The notes: generated by a model from the sequence alone, not told the origin. Positions 8,050 through 18,800 are shown, numbered from the stretch's first letter. The stretch is DNA of 64,000 bases from UBA1952 sp965246785 (GCA_965246785.1 CBDFFM010000020.1:1-64000), one strand, 5' to 3'. Numbers and translations are program-made.

Positions 8050-8895
8050 TTAAAAAAGCGCCAGTTGCGGCGCGGCCTCCGCCACCGGCCTTGCCGGAAG
8101 GGCGGCTTCTACCCCACCCGCCTTGCCCGCATGGATGGTATAGACGGGCGACTCCTTGTAGCGCGAGGCCACGGCCACCTCCGTGCCGCCGGCGTGGGGC
8201 AGGAAGGCCTGGAGGGCAAGGTCGGGGTGATTATTTTCTTTAGAAAGGTGGGCGAGCAGCAGGTGGCTCATGCCGGCGGAGCGGTGGGCGGTAAAAAGCT
8301 CCAGCGCCTCGCGATTGGAAAGGTGGCCCCGGCCGCCGCTGATGCGTGCCTGGAGATGATGGGGGTAGCGGCCCTGGCGGAGCATCACCTCGTCGTAATT
8401 TGCCTCCAGAAAGGCGGCATCGCAAAGGCTGAAGTGGCGCACCACTTCCTTGCACACGCGTCCGATGTCGGTAAGCACACCCACGCGCGCGCCGCCGCCG
8501 GCTATGGTGAAGGAATGCGGGTCGCAGCCGTCGTGATGCTTCCGGAAAGGCATCACGCGCAGGCTTCCTATGCTCACTTCCACGCTTGCTTCAAAGGGAA
8601 TGGCCTTGTGGGCAAGCCCGCGCAGCCCGGCAATACGGCTGTGGGTAAATGGGGTGATGTAAACGGGAATGTGCCACTTCTTAAGCAGTGTGGGCAGGCC
8701 GCAAATGTGGTCGGTATGCTCGTGGGAGATGAAGATGGCCCTGACGCGGTGCATGTCGAGGCCGGCGGCCTTCATACGGCGCTCCGTCTCGCGGCATGAG
8801 AGGCCGGCGTCTATGAAGATGGCTTCAGCGTCATTGCCAATGTAGTAGCAATTGCCGTTGGAGCCAGAGTTAAGAGAAGCAATTTGCAGAGCCAT
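8050..8895 (-). CDS. YycJ/WalJ-like metallo-beta-lactamase-fold hydrolase
   Basis: A 281-residue protein starting MALQIASLNSGSNGNCYYIG, the typical YycJ opening, with the two-metal motif SHEHTDH at about residues 56-62 and later histidines/aspartates (FRKHHDG, LTDIG, LAHLSKENN) expected for the fold. YycJ-type enzymes are proposed single-strand DNA exonucleases linked to DNA mismatch handling and cell-wall control in Firmicutes; the role here is inferred only. I chose the ATG at 8895 because family members start there; the longer open frame has no family support. Confidence 0.85.
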   Translation of the reverse strand: MALQIASLNSGSNGNCYYIGNDAEAIFIDAGLSCRETERRMKAAGLDMHRVRAIFISHEHTDHICGLPTLLKKWHIPVYITPFTHSRIAGLRGLAHKAIPFEASVEVSIGSLRVMPFRKHHDGCDPHSFTIAGGGARVGVLTDIGRVCKEVVRHFSLCDAAFLEANYDEVMLRQGRYPHHLQARISGGRGHLSNREALELFTAHRSAGMSHLLLAHLSKENNHPDLALQAFLPHAGGTEVAVASRYKESPVYTIHAGKAGGVEAALPARPVAEAAPQLALF

Positions 8896-9038
8896 TCGCC
8901 ACGGGGGATTTACAGTGCTGTAAAGATAAGCGCGGCGGGCGGCGCCGGCAGCCGCGGAGGGGGCCACAGGCTTGTAAAGCCTGCGGCAAAGGCGGCCTTT
9001 TTGCCTCCTGTGAACGAGCCCTTCACTTAAAGGCCATG

Positions 9039-9070
9039 AAAAAATCCGCTTATGAAGAGCGGATTTTTTA
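9039..9070. terminator. Hairpin terminator between tRNA and YycJ-like gene
   Basis: AAAAAATCCGCT pairs with AGCGGATTTTTT. It follows the minus-strand tRNA-Thr gene directly and has T-runs on both strands. Confidence 0.8.
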
Positions 9071-9076
9071 ATGATG

Positions 9077-9149
9077 AGCCAACTATCAGATTCGAACTGA
9101 CGACCCCTTCATTACGAATGAAGTGCTCTACCAGCTGAGCTAAGTTGGC
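9077..9149 (-). tRNA. tRNA-Thr (anticodon CGU)
   Basis: Read on the minus strand, the 5' acceptor arm GCCAACT pairs with AGTTGGC at the 3' end. The D-arm is AGCTCAGCTGGTAGAGC, the anticodon arm is CTTCATTCGTAATGAAG with anticodon CGT, and the T-arm contains GTTCGAATC. This matches threonine tRNAs reading ACG. About 73 nt with no encoded CCA. Terminator just downstream at 9039-9070. Confidence 0.95.
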
Positions 9150-9174
9150 GGGAGGGGCAAATATAAGAAGCACG

Positions 9175-9564
9175 TTATTCTGCATCAAACCAAAGGAGTG
9201 GTCCCTGATGGTCAGGGCTTCCGTTGTAATTAATGGTCAGTTCCTGTCCGGCAGCTATGGGGTGAACGGTTCGGATGCTTATAGTCTGTTGGGTGTAGTC
9301 CTTCTCATAAGTGCAGTTTGCCTCGTAAGCGTGATTGTACATGGCTATGGTGCCGAGCGCCACGCAGCAGCCGTCATTTTCCCAGCCGAAAATGTATTCG
9401 CGCATGAGTGTATTGCCTATGATAGTCCGCTCGGAGGCGTTTAGGGCAATGATGGGCGACAATTCTAATAAAATGCCGGCGGGAAGCTGCTCACGGGTAA
9501 ACATACCCCGGCCCTTGCGTTCCGTCTTTGCGAGGTAAATGGCCGTATGGGTAAAGCAATCCAT
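9175..9564 (-). CDS. Small SET-domain protein (putative protein-lysine methyltransferase)
   Basis: A 129-residue protein that consists of essentially one SET domain. KGRGMFT (17-23) matches the cofactor-binding GxG start, YNHAYEANC (76-84) the NHSxxPNC-type knot motif, and ELTINYN (108-114) the catalytic-tyrosine strand. There are no pre-SET or post-SET cysteine clusters. Such stand-alone SET proteins occur in scattered Bacteroidota and other bacteria; substrates are mostly unknown. The tRNA-Thr gene lies just downstream on the same strand. Confidence 0.8.
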   Translation of the reverse strand: MDCFTHTAIYLAKTERKGRGMFTREQLPAGILLELSPIIALNASERTIIGNTLMREYIFGWENDGCCVALGTIAMYNHAYEANCTYEKDYTQQTISIRTVHPIAAGQELTINYNGSPDHQGPLLWFDAE

Positions 9565-9639
9565 AATGGGTGCTTCAGGATTTTAGACACGGCCAATATA
9601 GTGCGTGGACGCAATTGGCTGTATCTCTAATCCAAGAAA

Positions 9640-10038
9640 TCAGGATTGTATGGCCTGTATGAGCCTTTCCTGCGCCTCTTTTAGCTCTTCCGCACTCATC
9701 TTCAGCTTTGGGCGGGTAAAGTTGAGGTCGTCAGCGCTATTGATGGGCACTAGGTGCATGTGCGCGTGCGGTACCTCAAGGCCGATGATGCTTATGCCGC
9801 AGCGATTGCAGGGAAAGCTGCGCTCAATGGCCTTTGCGATGGGCTGCGCAAAGCGAAGCCAACCCTGCAATACATCTGCTGGCAAGTCAAAGGCTTTGTC
9901 CACTTCCAGCTTTGGTATAACCAGCGTGTGACCTTTTGCCATTGGCGCTATGTCAAGGAAGGCGAAGAAAGAATCATCTTCTGCAATCCTGTAACAAGGA
10001 ATTTCTCCGCGAACTATTTTGGTAAAGATGCTTGCCAT
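9640..10038 (-). CDS. HIT family nucleotide-binding hydrolase (HinT-like)
   Basis: A 132-residue histidine-triad protein. The active-site motif HAHMHLVP occupies residues 91-98, and IFTKIVRGEIPCY at the N-terminus is the classic HinT opening. The family hydrolyses purine nucleoside phosphoramidates and acyl-adenylates. It is 5 bp downstream of greA on the same strand, so both are probably co-transcribed. Confidence 0.92.
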   Translation of the reverse strand: MASIFTKIVRGEIPCYRIAEDDSFFAFLDIAPMAKGHTLVIPKLEVDKAFDLPADVLQGWLRFAQPIAKAIERSFPCNRCGISIIGLEVPHAHMHLVPINSADDLNFTRPKLKMSAEELKEAQERLIQAIQS

Positions 10039-10043
10039 ACGCC

Positions 10044-10517
10044 CTACGCGGAGATCTTTTCAACTTTGAAACGCAGAATGCCGCTTGGCGCCTGTATTTC
10101 TGCAACTTCCCCCTTAGCCTTTCCGAGCAAGCCTTTACCAATTGGTGAGGTAACAGAGATTTTCCCGAGCTTCAGATCGGCTTCCGTTTCAGAAACGAGT
10201 TGATATTCTACACTTTTCTTCGTCTTCAGGTTAGTCAGCTTTACTTTGGAGAGGACGGATACTTTGCTGGTATCTATGTCTTTAGCATCGATGACGCGCG
10301 ATATGGCAATGGCTGACTCAAGTTGGGCAATTTTGGCTTCGTGGTGGCCTTGAGCCTCCTTGGCGGCATCATACTCCGCATTTTCCTTAAGGTCGCCTTT
10401 TTCGCGCGCATCCGAAATCTGGATGGCAATCTCTGCGCGCCCTGTGGTTTTCAGTTGCGACAGCTCTTCTTTTAAATGGTCAAGTGTTTCCTGACTTACA
10501 TAGTTGATGGCAGACAT
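10044..10517 (-). CDS. greA: Transcription elongation factor GreA
   Basis: Rescues backtracked RNA polymerase by stimulating transcript cleavage through the secondary channel. The 157-residue protein starts MSAINYVSQETLDHLKEEL at 10517, has the N-terminal coiled coil with acidic tip (DAREKGDLKENAEYDAAKEAQ region, about residues 36-56) and the C-terminal FKBP-like domain (SPIGKGLLGKAKGE). A longer frame upstream runs into the hairpin at 10556-10587 and is not real. Confidence 0.95.
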   Translation of the reverse strand: MSAINYVSQETLDHLKEELSQLKTTGRAEIAIQISDAREKGDLKENAEYDAAKEAQGHHEAKIAQLESAIAISRVIDAKDIDTSKVSVLSKVKLTNLKTKKSVEYQLVSETEADLKLGKISVTSPIGKGLLGKAKGEVAEIQAPSGILRFKVEKISA

Positions 10518-10555
10518 GTGCGGTGTGTAACTTCTTGAGGTAATAAGAAAAAATA

Positions 10556-10587
10556 CAACGCTTCTGCATTGGCAGAAGCGTTGTAGC
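10556..10587 (-). terminator. Rho-independent terminator downstream of PorV-like gene
   Basis: ACAACGCTTCTGC pairs with GCAGAAGCGTTGT over a 4-nt loop. On the minus strand the hairpin is followed by a T-run (TATTTTTTC). It ends the PorV-like transcript and separates it from greA. Confidence 0.9.
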
Positions 10588-10612
10588 AAATGTAGTAAAA
10601 GGCGGCGGGGTA

Positions 10613-11728
10613 CTATTGCGCCTCGGCCGGTTCTGCGGCTTTACCCTTCTTAGAGAGCATGAAGCGTAGGGAAATGGCGTGCACGCCATTGTCAGGACGA
10701 TGTGTGGGACGGTAAGAGTAATCTATGCCGACACGGGGGCCGCCGCTGCCAAGCCGTGTCATTACGGTAGCGCCTGCTGCAAAGCCTGTATAGAATGTAG
10801 TGGAGAGCGCATCATCGGCGATGTCCTTTTCATAACGGTAGCCGCCGCGCACCATGAACATGTCCCGGAAGCTATATTCCAAGCCGCCGTGTATATAGTC
10901 GTTGTTGAAGGAATTAGACGTAAAGCCAGCCATTGCACTTAAGCGGTGCTTGGGTTGGTCGTCTTCTTTAGCGAGGTGTTTGCCATCAAGATAAAAATCG
11001 TAGGCCACGGCAATGTTCAGGTATGTCGGCATTTCAAAGCGGTCAGATGGGGTCTGCCGACTAATGTCATATCCTTGCTGGGTTTCGGAGTCGAATGAGA
11101 AACCGGAGCCTGAGAATGTCATGTTTGTACCCACATTGCGCAGCGTTACGCCAAAGTGGAAATTGTCCTGTAGTCCGGTAACGTACTGTACACCAGCTTC
11201 GAAAGCTGCACCCATTGCGCTGGCATTAGTGATTTTCTCACTTACTAGTGTTGCTGCCACGCCGGCATGTATTGAGTGAGAAAACTCTTTGGCAAAGCCA
11301 ATCTGTATATTATAAAAAGAAGGCTTGTAAGAGCCGATCCCCCCGGTTGGATGGTTATAGTCCGTGATGAGGATATCACCATAATCGACGGACATTATAT
11401 TGAAACCAACGACGCCTGCATTACCGAGCCGCTGTGCAAATGCAAGGTTATAGATACTGATATTGGAGCCTTTCAGGTAAGCGTTGTAGGATACCCCTAT
11501 GTCAGTTTTTTCAACAAATGCGAGACCTGCGATATTGTTTTTCATCGCTTCCACGCCGCCGATATTAGAACTGTTTGCTCCAAAAACGCCGGTTGTTGCT
11601 GCCCATGGGTTAATGAGCAATTCCGGTGCACCCGATTGCCCTGTACGGTCTTTATTCCCGGCAAAAGCCGCAGTACTCAGTGCTACAGTTATTGTGGCAA
11701 GACTCGCGGTAAATAATGATTTTATCAT
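10613..11728 (-). CDS. porV: PorV/PorQ-family outer-membrane protein (type IX secretion)
   Basis: A 371-residue protein with a signal peptide (cleavage after about residue 23, STAAFA) and a repetitive beta-barrel typical of PorV: the N-terminal ELLINPWAATTGVFGANSSN segment, then strands ending in RVGIDYSYRPTH. PorV shuttles T9SS cargo from the translocon to the attachment complex, and paralogues are frequent. It follows a giant T9SS-like protein and a TonB receptor on the same strand, so it may be a dedicated partner of that cargo rather than the core PorV; the symbol is therefore provisional. Own terminator at 10556-10587. Confidence 0.8.
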   Translation of the reverse strand: MIKSLFTASLATITVALSTAAFAGNKDRTGQSGAPELLINPWAATTGVFGANSSNIGGVEAMKNNIAGLAFVEKTDIGVSYNAYLKGSNISIYNLAFAQRLGNAGVVGFNIMSVDYGDILITDYNHPTGGIGSYKPSFYNIQIGFAKEFSHSIHAGVAATLVSEKITNASAMGAAFEAGVQYVTGLQDNFHFGVTLRNVGTNMTFSGSGFSFDSETQQGYDISRQTPSDRFEMPTYLNIAVAYDFYLDGKHLAKEDDQPKHRLSAMAGFTSNSFNNDYIHGGLEYSFRDMFMVRGGYRYEKDIADDALSTTFYTGFAAGATVMTRLGSGGPRVGIDYSYRPTHRPDNGVHAISLRFMLSKKGKAAEPAEAQ

Positions 11729-11771
11729 TGTTTCTGATAGATATTCGTTAAGAAAAATAGAGACAATTAAA

Positions 11772-11807
11772 GCGGCTCTGCTGTTATGCTGTTATATGCA
11801 GAGCCGC
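11772..11807 (-). terminator. Hairpin between giant secreted protein gene and PorV-like gene
   Basis: GCGGCTCTGC pairs with GCAGAGCCGC; on the minus strand it is followed by TTTAATT. It could partly terminate or attenuate transcription between the two genes. Confidence 0.65.
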
Positions 11808-11815
11808 ATCATTGA

Positions 11816-14800
11816 TTAATAGGTAGTCAGATCGACAGGACGCATGGCACCGAACCAGCGAATGATCTTTTCGCCGACTCCACTTGCCTGGACGTGCATC
11901 AAATACATGCCGCTCGCAATGGCCAGTCCTTTTGCGTTTCGGATATCCCAGTCGATGTATGGATTATTGTCATCTTTCGTCAGTGTCCTGATTAATGCCC
12001 CATCGGCCGAGTAGATGTTGATAGTTACACGGCGCGGCAAATTCACGATGCGCACGCGTGTATCGAGCCGGCCACCTTCATACCCTGCATAGCCGTAGTA
12101 CGGGTTTGGTGTTACAAGTATTTGGTCGAGCAAGCCATTCTTTACTGAGTCATAATTGTACGCGTCCGTCAGCAGACGTGGTGCAAGGCCGACAGTACTG
12201 AATGTAAATAACGGGAAGCCGTTATTGCGCAATGTTTGCGTTCCATCAGGTATATAGCGGGAATAAGGCACGTTTACACGAATACGCACACGTGCTTCTG
12301 TTGGAACAAAGCCGTCCTGCAGGCTCTTGTACGTATGCCCGGCAGCTAATAATGGAAGACCTACCCAGCGGAAATCGATAAATCTTGCCCCTGTGACAGA
12401 ATTGTAACTCGCATTGAATGCGCTGTCGCCATCATATTTCGTGCCCAGCACATAAACATAATGTTTGCCGCCAAAAGCAACTCCGCCCTGATTATTCAAG
12501 ATTTTGCTGCTTGGGTTCCAAATCATGTCATTCCCATTATCTGTCTTCAGGTAAGAGTCTTCGCCAAACACGATGTTCATTCGTTCGCCGGTTTCCTGAT
12601 TTATAGCATAGCCCGGGAAATAGGAGAAACCTGTATCACCCGCGACTTTGCTATAGACAGGGTTGCCGCTACCGTCTAAGTCTCCGTTCCATGATTGGTG
12701 GCTGCGAGGATTGAACTTTTTTGTGCGTCCGTCTGAAAGTGCTATGGTGTCTTGCAGTTCCATCACCAGGCATTTACTCCATTTTGATTTGTCACTTGTC
12801 CAGACTATGTCGACGCTCTGCAAGTTAGCCATGCTGGAGCGGTACATCTGGTTATTAGCTACCCCGAAGCCGCAATTCGCCATCGGCTCTACCACGGCAA
12901 GCTTAATCGGAGCCCAGCTACCTTTATTAAGTGTGCTGCCAGGTAACAGATTTTCATAATATTGTTGCGGGTCGGGGTTAGTACGGTTCGCAGCATTTAC
13001 ATCGGCATAGTTGCAGAACGCTCCTGTTGGTTGCTCCAGATTACCTGAGCGTATCCAATTGAGTGGCGATGTCTGCACGTCAACATCTTGCACACCAGCC
13101 ATCCAGATATTATTCTGATCGGCAAATGTTATATCTGATGTTATCAACCCATTACGTAGAGACAATGTATCGCCGGCACGGCCACTTTGGCTGATATTTA
13201 TAGCAAGGCCATATTTCTCTAAGATTTGCTCATTGGGCTTTGAAATACCGCCGAAGGCGTTAAATGCAACAATCGTATCATGACTGTTTTTCAATACCCA
13301 GCCGGCCTTCGCAGCCGTTATTGCACGGTTTGGCAGCGTATCTGTAGCTATGGTATCTATAATATACAGCTGCCAGTTATCGGCCACTACTTTGCTCGGA
13401 TCAATTACCCTGACATTTACCGGGCCTTGCCCTGAAAGGTAGGCTGGTTGGTACACTTGATAATTTGGCGCTCGCAATGCAGCCTGTTCGGTTGTGTCAT
13501 TGAAGGATGTCGGGTTGCCGCCGTTGCCTATGCCTTCAATACGCTTAATAATAACGCCGTCTCCATAGTCGGAAGTCAAGAGGTTATCTGTATATCCGGT
13601 ATTCGGATTCGGCATTACGCCTACTACTTCAATATTTTTTCCGTTTGCACCATGCGCGCTTTCCAGATAAGGTACTGTCTGAGTCGAGTCTGATATGTCA
13701 TATCGGAAGGCACGGAAGTTATTATACGCGAACGCAATTGCTACGAAGTAATAGGAACGGTAATTGACGAAGCGCTTGTCTGCACCGGTTGCGAAGGCGT
13801 CACTTGTCAATACAAAGGAGTGGCGTATGCCGCTGTCCTTCAGTGTCACCTTTACTTGGCTGACATATTCGCCTGGGCCAATGTCCGGAGCGCTTACATG
13901 GTTTACAACGTTACCTCTAACACCGTTTGCAAGGTCTGTTTCAAAAACTTCCTGAGCAACAGTTGTATTCACTTGCCCTGACTCATCAAAAATGTTATTT
14001 ACGCTTACAGTAGAGCTCTTAAGTTGGAATACCCGGTAGCCTTCAAATTTGTAGATTGAATCGCCGTTACGGGCAAGGCGGCGGGTACGTGGGGTTGATA
14101 CTTTGTTTACCGTGCCGTATTGTTCATTGAAATTGCTGTAAGGCGTTACTGAACTATCATTAATCATGTAGAAGATAAGCTTCCTATCCAATGGACGCAC
14201 AACAAGCTTCGGAGCCTCTGGTCCCTCAATTGTACGAAAATGGTTGTCAAACAAATCTTGGATGGCATCATCAGCAGCGCGAATGCGCGTAAAAGTAGTA
14301 TTCGGACAGCCGCCGACGTTAGGTACCCAACATGCGCCGATGATTATGTCGTTAGTTATGCCGCCTGCTTCCAGACGGAACGGACCTGAAGAGTGTACAA
14401 AGCGACGGTCGCCGGTCGGGGTGCCGCACTGACATTCTGACCAGTCTCCTGCACGGTCAGGATTGCCCGGCCATACATAATTGATTTCCGGCCCTGAATT
14501 GTAAGCCGTTGAATTTGTTGGGCAAGAGGAGGCCTGGTCATTTTTCAGGTGAGCACCAACGCGGTTATACCCGGTCATTACGCGATACATTTCAAGTGCA
14601 TTGGTAGGGTCTCCAAGGGGGCCTGGCGAATTATTGAAGTAGTTAAACACAGTCATACCAAGCGTATCCTCGTGGAAAAATCGACCATCTGTAGTGGGAT
14701 GAGTATAAAACGGGCTGCTAGTGCTTGAATAGGTACGGCGCTTAGGGCCTATAAAGAAGTCTACGCCAATCATTGGTACAGCTGAGCCATAGTCCGTAGC

Positions 14801-15820
14801 CTTTCCCGTGCCGTCAACGCTCTTACCATTATAGAGAATACCTAATGAGCGTGCCGTATCACAACCAATGTAGTCGTCGCTGGCATCACCTAAGTCAGCA
14901 TCCGTCCATGTGGACATGTACGTTTGGTTTAAGTTGAGCGTACCGCGATTGATGAGTTTGTAGAAGATAAATGTTGCATCGTTAAGGAAGTCCTTTGTTG
15001 AATAAGCAAATGCGCTTGTCTGCACCTCCATGCCGATTGCTACCGACTCAGATTGCAGCTTTACGTTGCCTTGGTCGTTAAACACCCACCAGATGTATTG
15101 ATCGCCCAAAATGTCCGGGTAATCACCCTTTGAGTAGTCGTAGCCGGGCTTGCCATCTACATTGATGAACGGTGCATAGTTGCGACCATACTTCGTATAG
15201 TTGGTATCCGTAAGTTCGTTCAATTGCAAGCCGCTGGTGCCGACAGCAAACTTGTTGCCCGATGCCGGCCACTCACGAATGGTCTGAAAGCGCTCATCAC
15301 TGACATCGCCGCCGCCTTTTATCAGTTCCTGAAATTCAATAAGAGTCGTTCTGTCAATTTTCCAAAATTTATCCCAGTCAGAGCATATTGTCTTATCCGG
15401 CGCCGAATTCACACCAAATCGGTCAACCTGCGTAGGGCCGGGCCAGTAGTCATTACCCTTTTGACGGTATGTCTGGCCGGCTACCTTCAGCGTATTCTGA
15501 TCATCATAGCCGCCTACCCATACGGAGCCGGCAAACAGTGAGTTTTTCCTGCTTCCTTTTGGCACCTCATACTTGGCTGTGCCTGTGCCGCGGTCCCACC
15601 ACATGTCACCGCCGGTCATCATGCGCGCGCGCACATTGTTGATATCCAGGTCAATAGTTGCCGTTGCCGGATTACAGGCTGCCGCAGTCGTCTTCAGGCC
15701 TAACCGCTGGCCGTTGTTAAGCGGCACACCGGCAGTAGGCAGTGCTTGTGCCGGCAGCGATAAACCTGCAAAGCCGGCCAATGCTACTGCGCCGGCCACC
15801 ATTCTTAAAATCCTATTCAT
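11816..15820 (-). CDS. Giant secreted protein with T9SS-like C-terminal domain
   Basis: A 1334-residue protein with a signal peptide (cleavage near PAQA, about residue 27). The N-terminal part contains INNVRARMMTGGDMWWDRG and YEVPKGSRKNSLFAGSVW, words I associate with a large Bacteroidota secreted family of unknown function. The last ~90 residues have the layout of a T9SS sorting domain: VTPNPYYGY, then VTINIYSADGALIRTL, then GMYLMHVQASG. It is probably exported by T9SS and displayed on the cell surface. It lies between a TonB receptor and a PorV-like protein on the same strand, so the three may act together. No enzymatic motif seen. Confidence 0.7.
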   Translation of the reverse strand: MNRILRMVAGAVALAGFAGLSLPAQALPTAGVPLNNGQRLGLKTTAAACNPATATIDLDINNVRARMMTGGDMWWDRGTGTAKYEVPKGSRKNSLFAGSVWVGGYDDQNTLKVAGQTYRQKGNDYWPGPTQVDRFGVNSAPDKTICSDWDKFWKIDRTTLIEFQELIKGGGDVSDERFQTIREWPASGNKFAVGTSGLQLNELTDTNYTKYGRNYAPFINVDGKPGYDYSKGDYPDILGDQYIWWVFNDQGNVKLQSESVAIGMEVQTSAFAYSTKDFLNDATFIFYKLINRGTLNLNQTYMSTWTDADLGDASDDYIGCDTARSLGILYNGKSVDGTGKATDYGSAVPMIGVDFFIGPKRRTYSSTSSPFYTHPTTDGRFFHEDTLGMTVFNYFNNSPGPLGDPTNALEMYRVMTGYNRVGAHLKNDQASSCPTNSTAYNSGPEINYVWPGNPDRAGDWSECQCGTPTGDRRFVHSSGPFRLEAGGITNDIIIGACWVPNVGGCPNTTFTRIRAADDAIQDLFDNHFRTIEGPEAPKLVVRPLDRKLIFYMINDSSVTPYSNFNEQYGTVNKVSTPRTRRLARNGDSIYKFEGYRVFQLKSSTVSVNNIFDESGQVNTTVAQEVFETDLANGVRGNVVNHVSAPDIGPGEYVSQVKVTLKDSGIRHSFVLTSDAFATGADKRFVNYRSYYFVAIAFAYNNFRAFRYDISDSTQTVPYLESAHGANGKNIEVVGVMPNPNTGYTDNLLTSDYGDGVIIKRIEGIGNGGNPTSFNDTTEQAALRAPNYQVYQPAYLSGQGPVNVRVIDPSKVVADNWQLYIIDTIATDTLPNRAITAAKAGWVLKNSHDTIVAFNAFGGISKPNEQILEKYGLAINISQSGRAGDTLSLRNGLITSDITFADQNNIWMAGVQDVDVQTSPLNWIRSGNLEQPTGAFCNYADVNAANRTNPDPQQYYENLLPGSTLNKGSWAPIKLAVVEPMANCGFGVANNQMYRSSMANLQSVDIVWTSDKSKWSKCLVMELQDTIALSDGRTKKFNPRSHQSWNGDLDGSGNPVYSKVAGDTGFSYFPGYAINQETGERMNIVFGEDSYLKTDNGNDMIWNPSSKILNNQGGVAFGGKHYVYVLGTKYDGDSAFNASYNSVTGARFIDFRWVGLPLLAAGHTYKSLQDGFVPTEARVRIRVNVPYSRYIPDGTQTLRNNGFPLFTFSTVGLAPRLLTDAYNYDSVKNGLLDQILVTPNPYYGYAGYEGGRLDTRVRIVNLPRRVTINIYSADGALIRTLTKDDNNPYIDWDIRNAKGLAIASGMYLMHVQASGVGEKIIRWFGAMRPVDLTTY

Positions 15821-15854
15821 AAATCGCGTTGGTTACTGGGTTGAAAGATTGTTG

Positions 15855-18800
15855 TTAGAAGTTCAGGCGCAAGCCCACGAAGATGGTGCGCGGCCCGCCG
15901 ATAAAATCAGGGTTCTGAGAGTGAATGTTGTAGAGCGTAGTGAACGATTGCGCATCGGCCTGATTGCCAATTGTCTGAATGCCTATGGAAGAAGTCAGGA
16001 AGCCATCGTCATCTGCACGACCGGTATATCCGTAAACACTCTGTACATCGCGGATATTAAAGAGGTTCTTGGAGTAAGCATAGATGTTAAGGCCAAGGCG
16101 GCTTGGACGGGCAACTTCTCCTTCCTTCGGTTTCCGGTTCTTCAGGGAGATTGTCTTGTCCACATTCACGTCAAAGCCGTAGTGGCCGCTAAGGCGGGAG
16201 CCATTAATTGTGCCTTCAATAACCGGAGAATTGGAAGAGCCGCTTTGCTGATTTTGAGCCGAAGCATACTTCGTATAAGGCTCTCCGCTGCGTGCGCGGA
16301 AGATGAACTGAACGCCGGCATTCTCAAACGGATGGATGCCGCCAACGATTGGGCCGCGACGGTCGCCTGCAAACCGATAGTCGATCTGTGCATTGATATT
16401 GTGGCGCGAGTCGAATGTGAGCGGGAATTGCGTGCGCAGGTTCGGCAGGCCGGAAGCTACAAGCTGGGAAAGCACCCCGCTGCTGCTGACACGGTTGCCG
16501 TCACCGCCGTTCGCTGAAGCTGCGCTGGATCCGGTACCCTCCGTAAAGGAGAGGGTGTAGTTGATATTCAGGCTTAGGTTACCAAGCCGGCGTAGCTCAT
16601 ACGCCAGTGAGAGGCCCTTGTAAGTAGAAAAGTCGCGGTTACCGTACGTGTAGTAAGTAATAGGATAGGCATACAGATAAGGCCGTACCTGAATCTGGTC
16701 TTTACGCTCCTTATAGAAGCCGGAGAAAGTGATCCCTGAACGATCACTCAGGCGTTGCTGGAAGCCAACTTCGTAGTCAATAGCGCGCTCGGGCTTGAGG
16801 TTGGAGTTCGCATAGATATCGCTCGGGTTTTGGTCAAGGAACAGATAGTCCGTCTGTACGCCGTAGGCTAAGCCGCCCTGAGGACGTTGATACAAAACAT
16901 CGTAGTGCGCATAGAAGAGTGCGTTATCGCTCAGCGGGAAGGAGAAGTTGATGCGCGGCATTACATTCACCTGTGGCTTATAATCGGTGAAGCTATTGTC
17001 TGGGTTAAAACTGCTGTCCTTGATGTTACCTTGTGTCTGGCTTTGCAGCGTGGCCTGCAATAGGGGCTGAAGTGCGGCGCTATTTGTGCCTGTTTTCAAC
17101 ACCTGTGGGTCTTGTACTTCACGACCGGTCTTATCATACCAAGTATCGCCGTTCCGGTAGCCGATTACTGTAGGCTTCGGATTAGAGGCGCTGTTGCCCC
17201 CTACATATACTACATAGTCGTCACCAATATTAGCAGGTTTGGCTGCGCTGATATACGGGGCGTCAGCAACAGTTGCTACAGGATAAAGCGAATACGGGTC
17301 GCGTAGCACCTTCGTGTTATTGTCAAAGCGCTCAACGCGCACGCCGAGCGTGATGCGGAAGTCCTTATACTGAATATAGTCGGATAGGTAGCCGGCGATG
17401 TAGTTTGGCCGATAGGCGCCAATCGGCCGGTTGTAATAAGAGAATTTTTGCCCGTCATCAAGCGTAATGGTTGACTTGGATGTCCAGAAGTCATTGAAGT
17501 TCACATTGCCCGTCAGCAACTTGCCGGTATAGTCATAGCCATGGTAGCCTACCTGGGAGGTACCACTGTTCAGCAGGTCGTCCGCGCCGAACAGATCGAG
17601 CGAATAGACGGAAGGGTCATACTTATCCGTATTGATATAATCGAAGAAGTTTGATATTTGGCCGGACTTGTAAAGCTTCTCGCGCAGCCGCAGGTCAAAG
17701 GCGCTGTAGGCAGTCGCATCCACCTTACGATCGTAAACAATCGTGTCTGACGTGGACGGATTGATCTTACCACTATTCACATCGTCCAAAGAATAACGGA
17801 CGCCATTCTTGATGAATGTAGGTTTAGTAGCTACTTCCTGGTTCACTACGCGGTTGGTCAGCTGGCGCATCAGGCCCCAGAGGCCTGCACCGTTGATACT
17901 GTAGAAACGCTCGTTGCGCTGCTGGTAATAGAGGCCAAACTCTACAGAGTGCGTCGTCTTCTTGTGCTTCAGGTCAAAGGAGGCATCAATGCCTACGGCC
18001 ACCTGATCGTTGTTAGACTGGCGCCAGCCTGATCGGCCACTTGCATAAGCGCCTACATTACTAAATAAGCCGTAAACATCCGGCGGAGCATCGCCATTGC
18101 GCAGGCCGCGACCCGCTTGGATGTCCGTTTGGGAAAGCGGTGCAGGGTTGAGCGCATAAAAATCCTTAGTGTAGTTAGCGCGTACAGGATTCTTATCGCT
18201 TGGTGTGAAGATGACGCCTGCGGGGATATAACCGCGAAGGCGAACGCCTACAACACCGGATGCATCATCTAAGCTGCCTACGGAGTAAGCCGGACGATAA
18301 AGCTCCTCAAACTTGCCTACATAGCCATAGTCAAAGGTATTATGCTTCAGGTTTTTATCCTGGGTTGTGCTGTAGTCCTTCTGATAATCGGCCTGTACAG
18401 TGTAGAAGGCATTGGTAATGGCATTGTCCTTCAGTTGGTCGCTGCTTACCTTATTGCCAAACTTCTGCGTGAAGCGAATATAGCCGCGGCCTGTCTGAGA
18501 CATAGTACGCGCAGTGTTTTCCAAAGAAAAAAGCGCCAGGGTACGGCTGTACTCCGGATTGTCTACTATAAAGTAAGAGCCGCCTACGCGCAGGCTCAGG
18601 TTGTCGCTGAGGCTTACGTCAACCTTGCCGCCTATCTGGCCGCGGCGGTATTCTGCATTCTGATGCTTCTTAGTGGTATAGAAATCGTTCGCCTGCAGAT
18701 AGTTGGTAGAATAGTCCGTGCGGGTAACGCCGTTTTGCTGTATAAGGGTCAGCGGGTGTTCCTGAAATTGCGCAAGGCGGTCAGCATTTACATTATAAAC

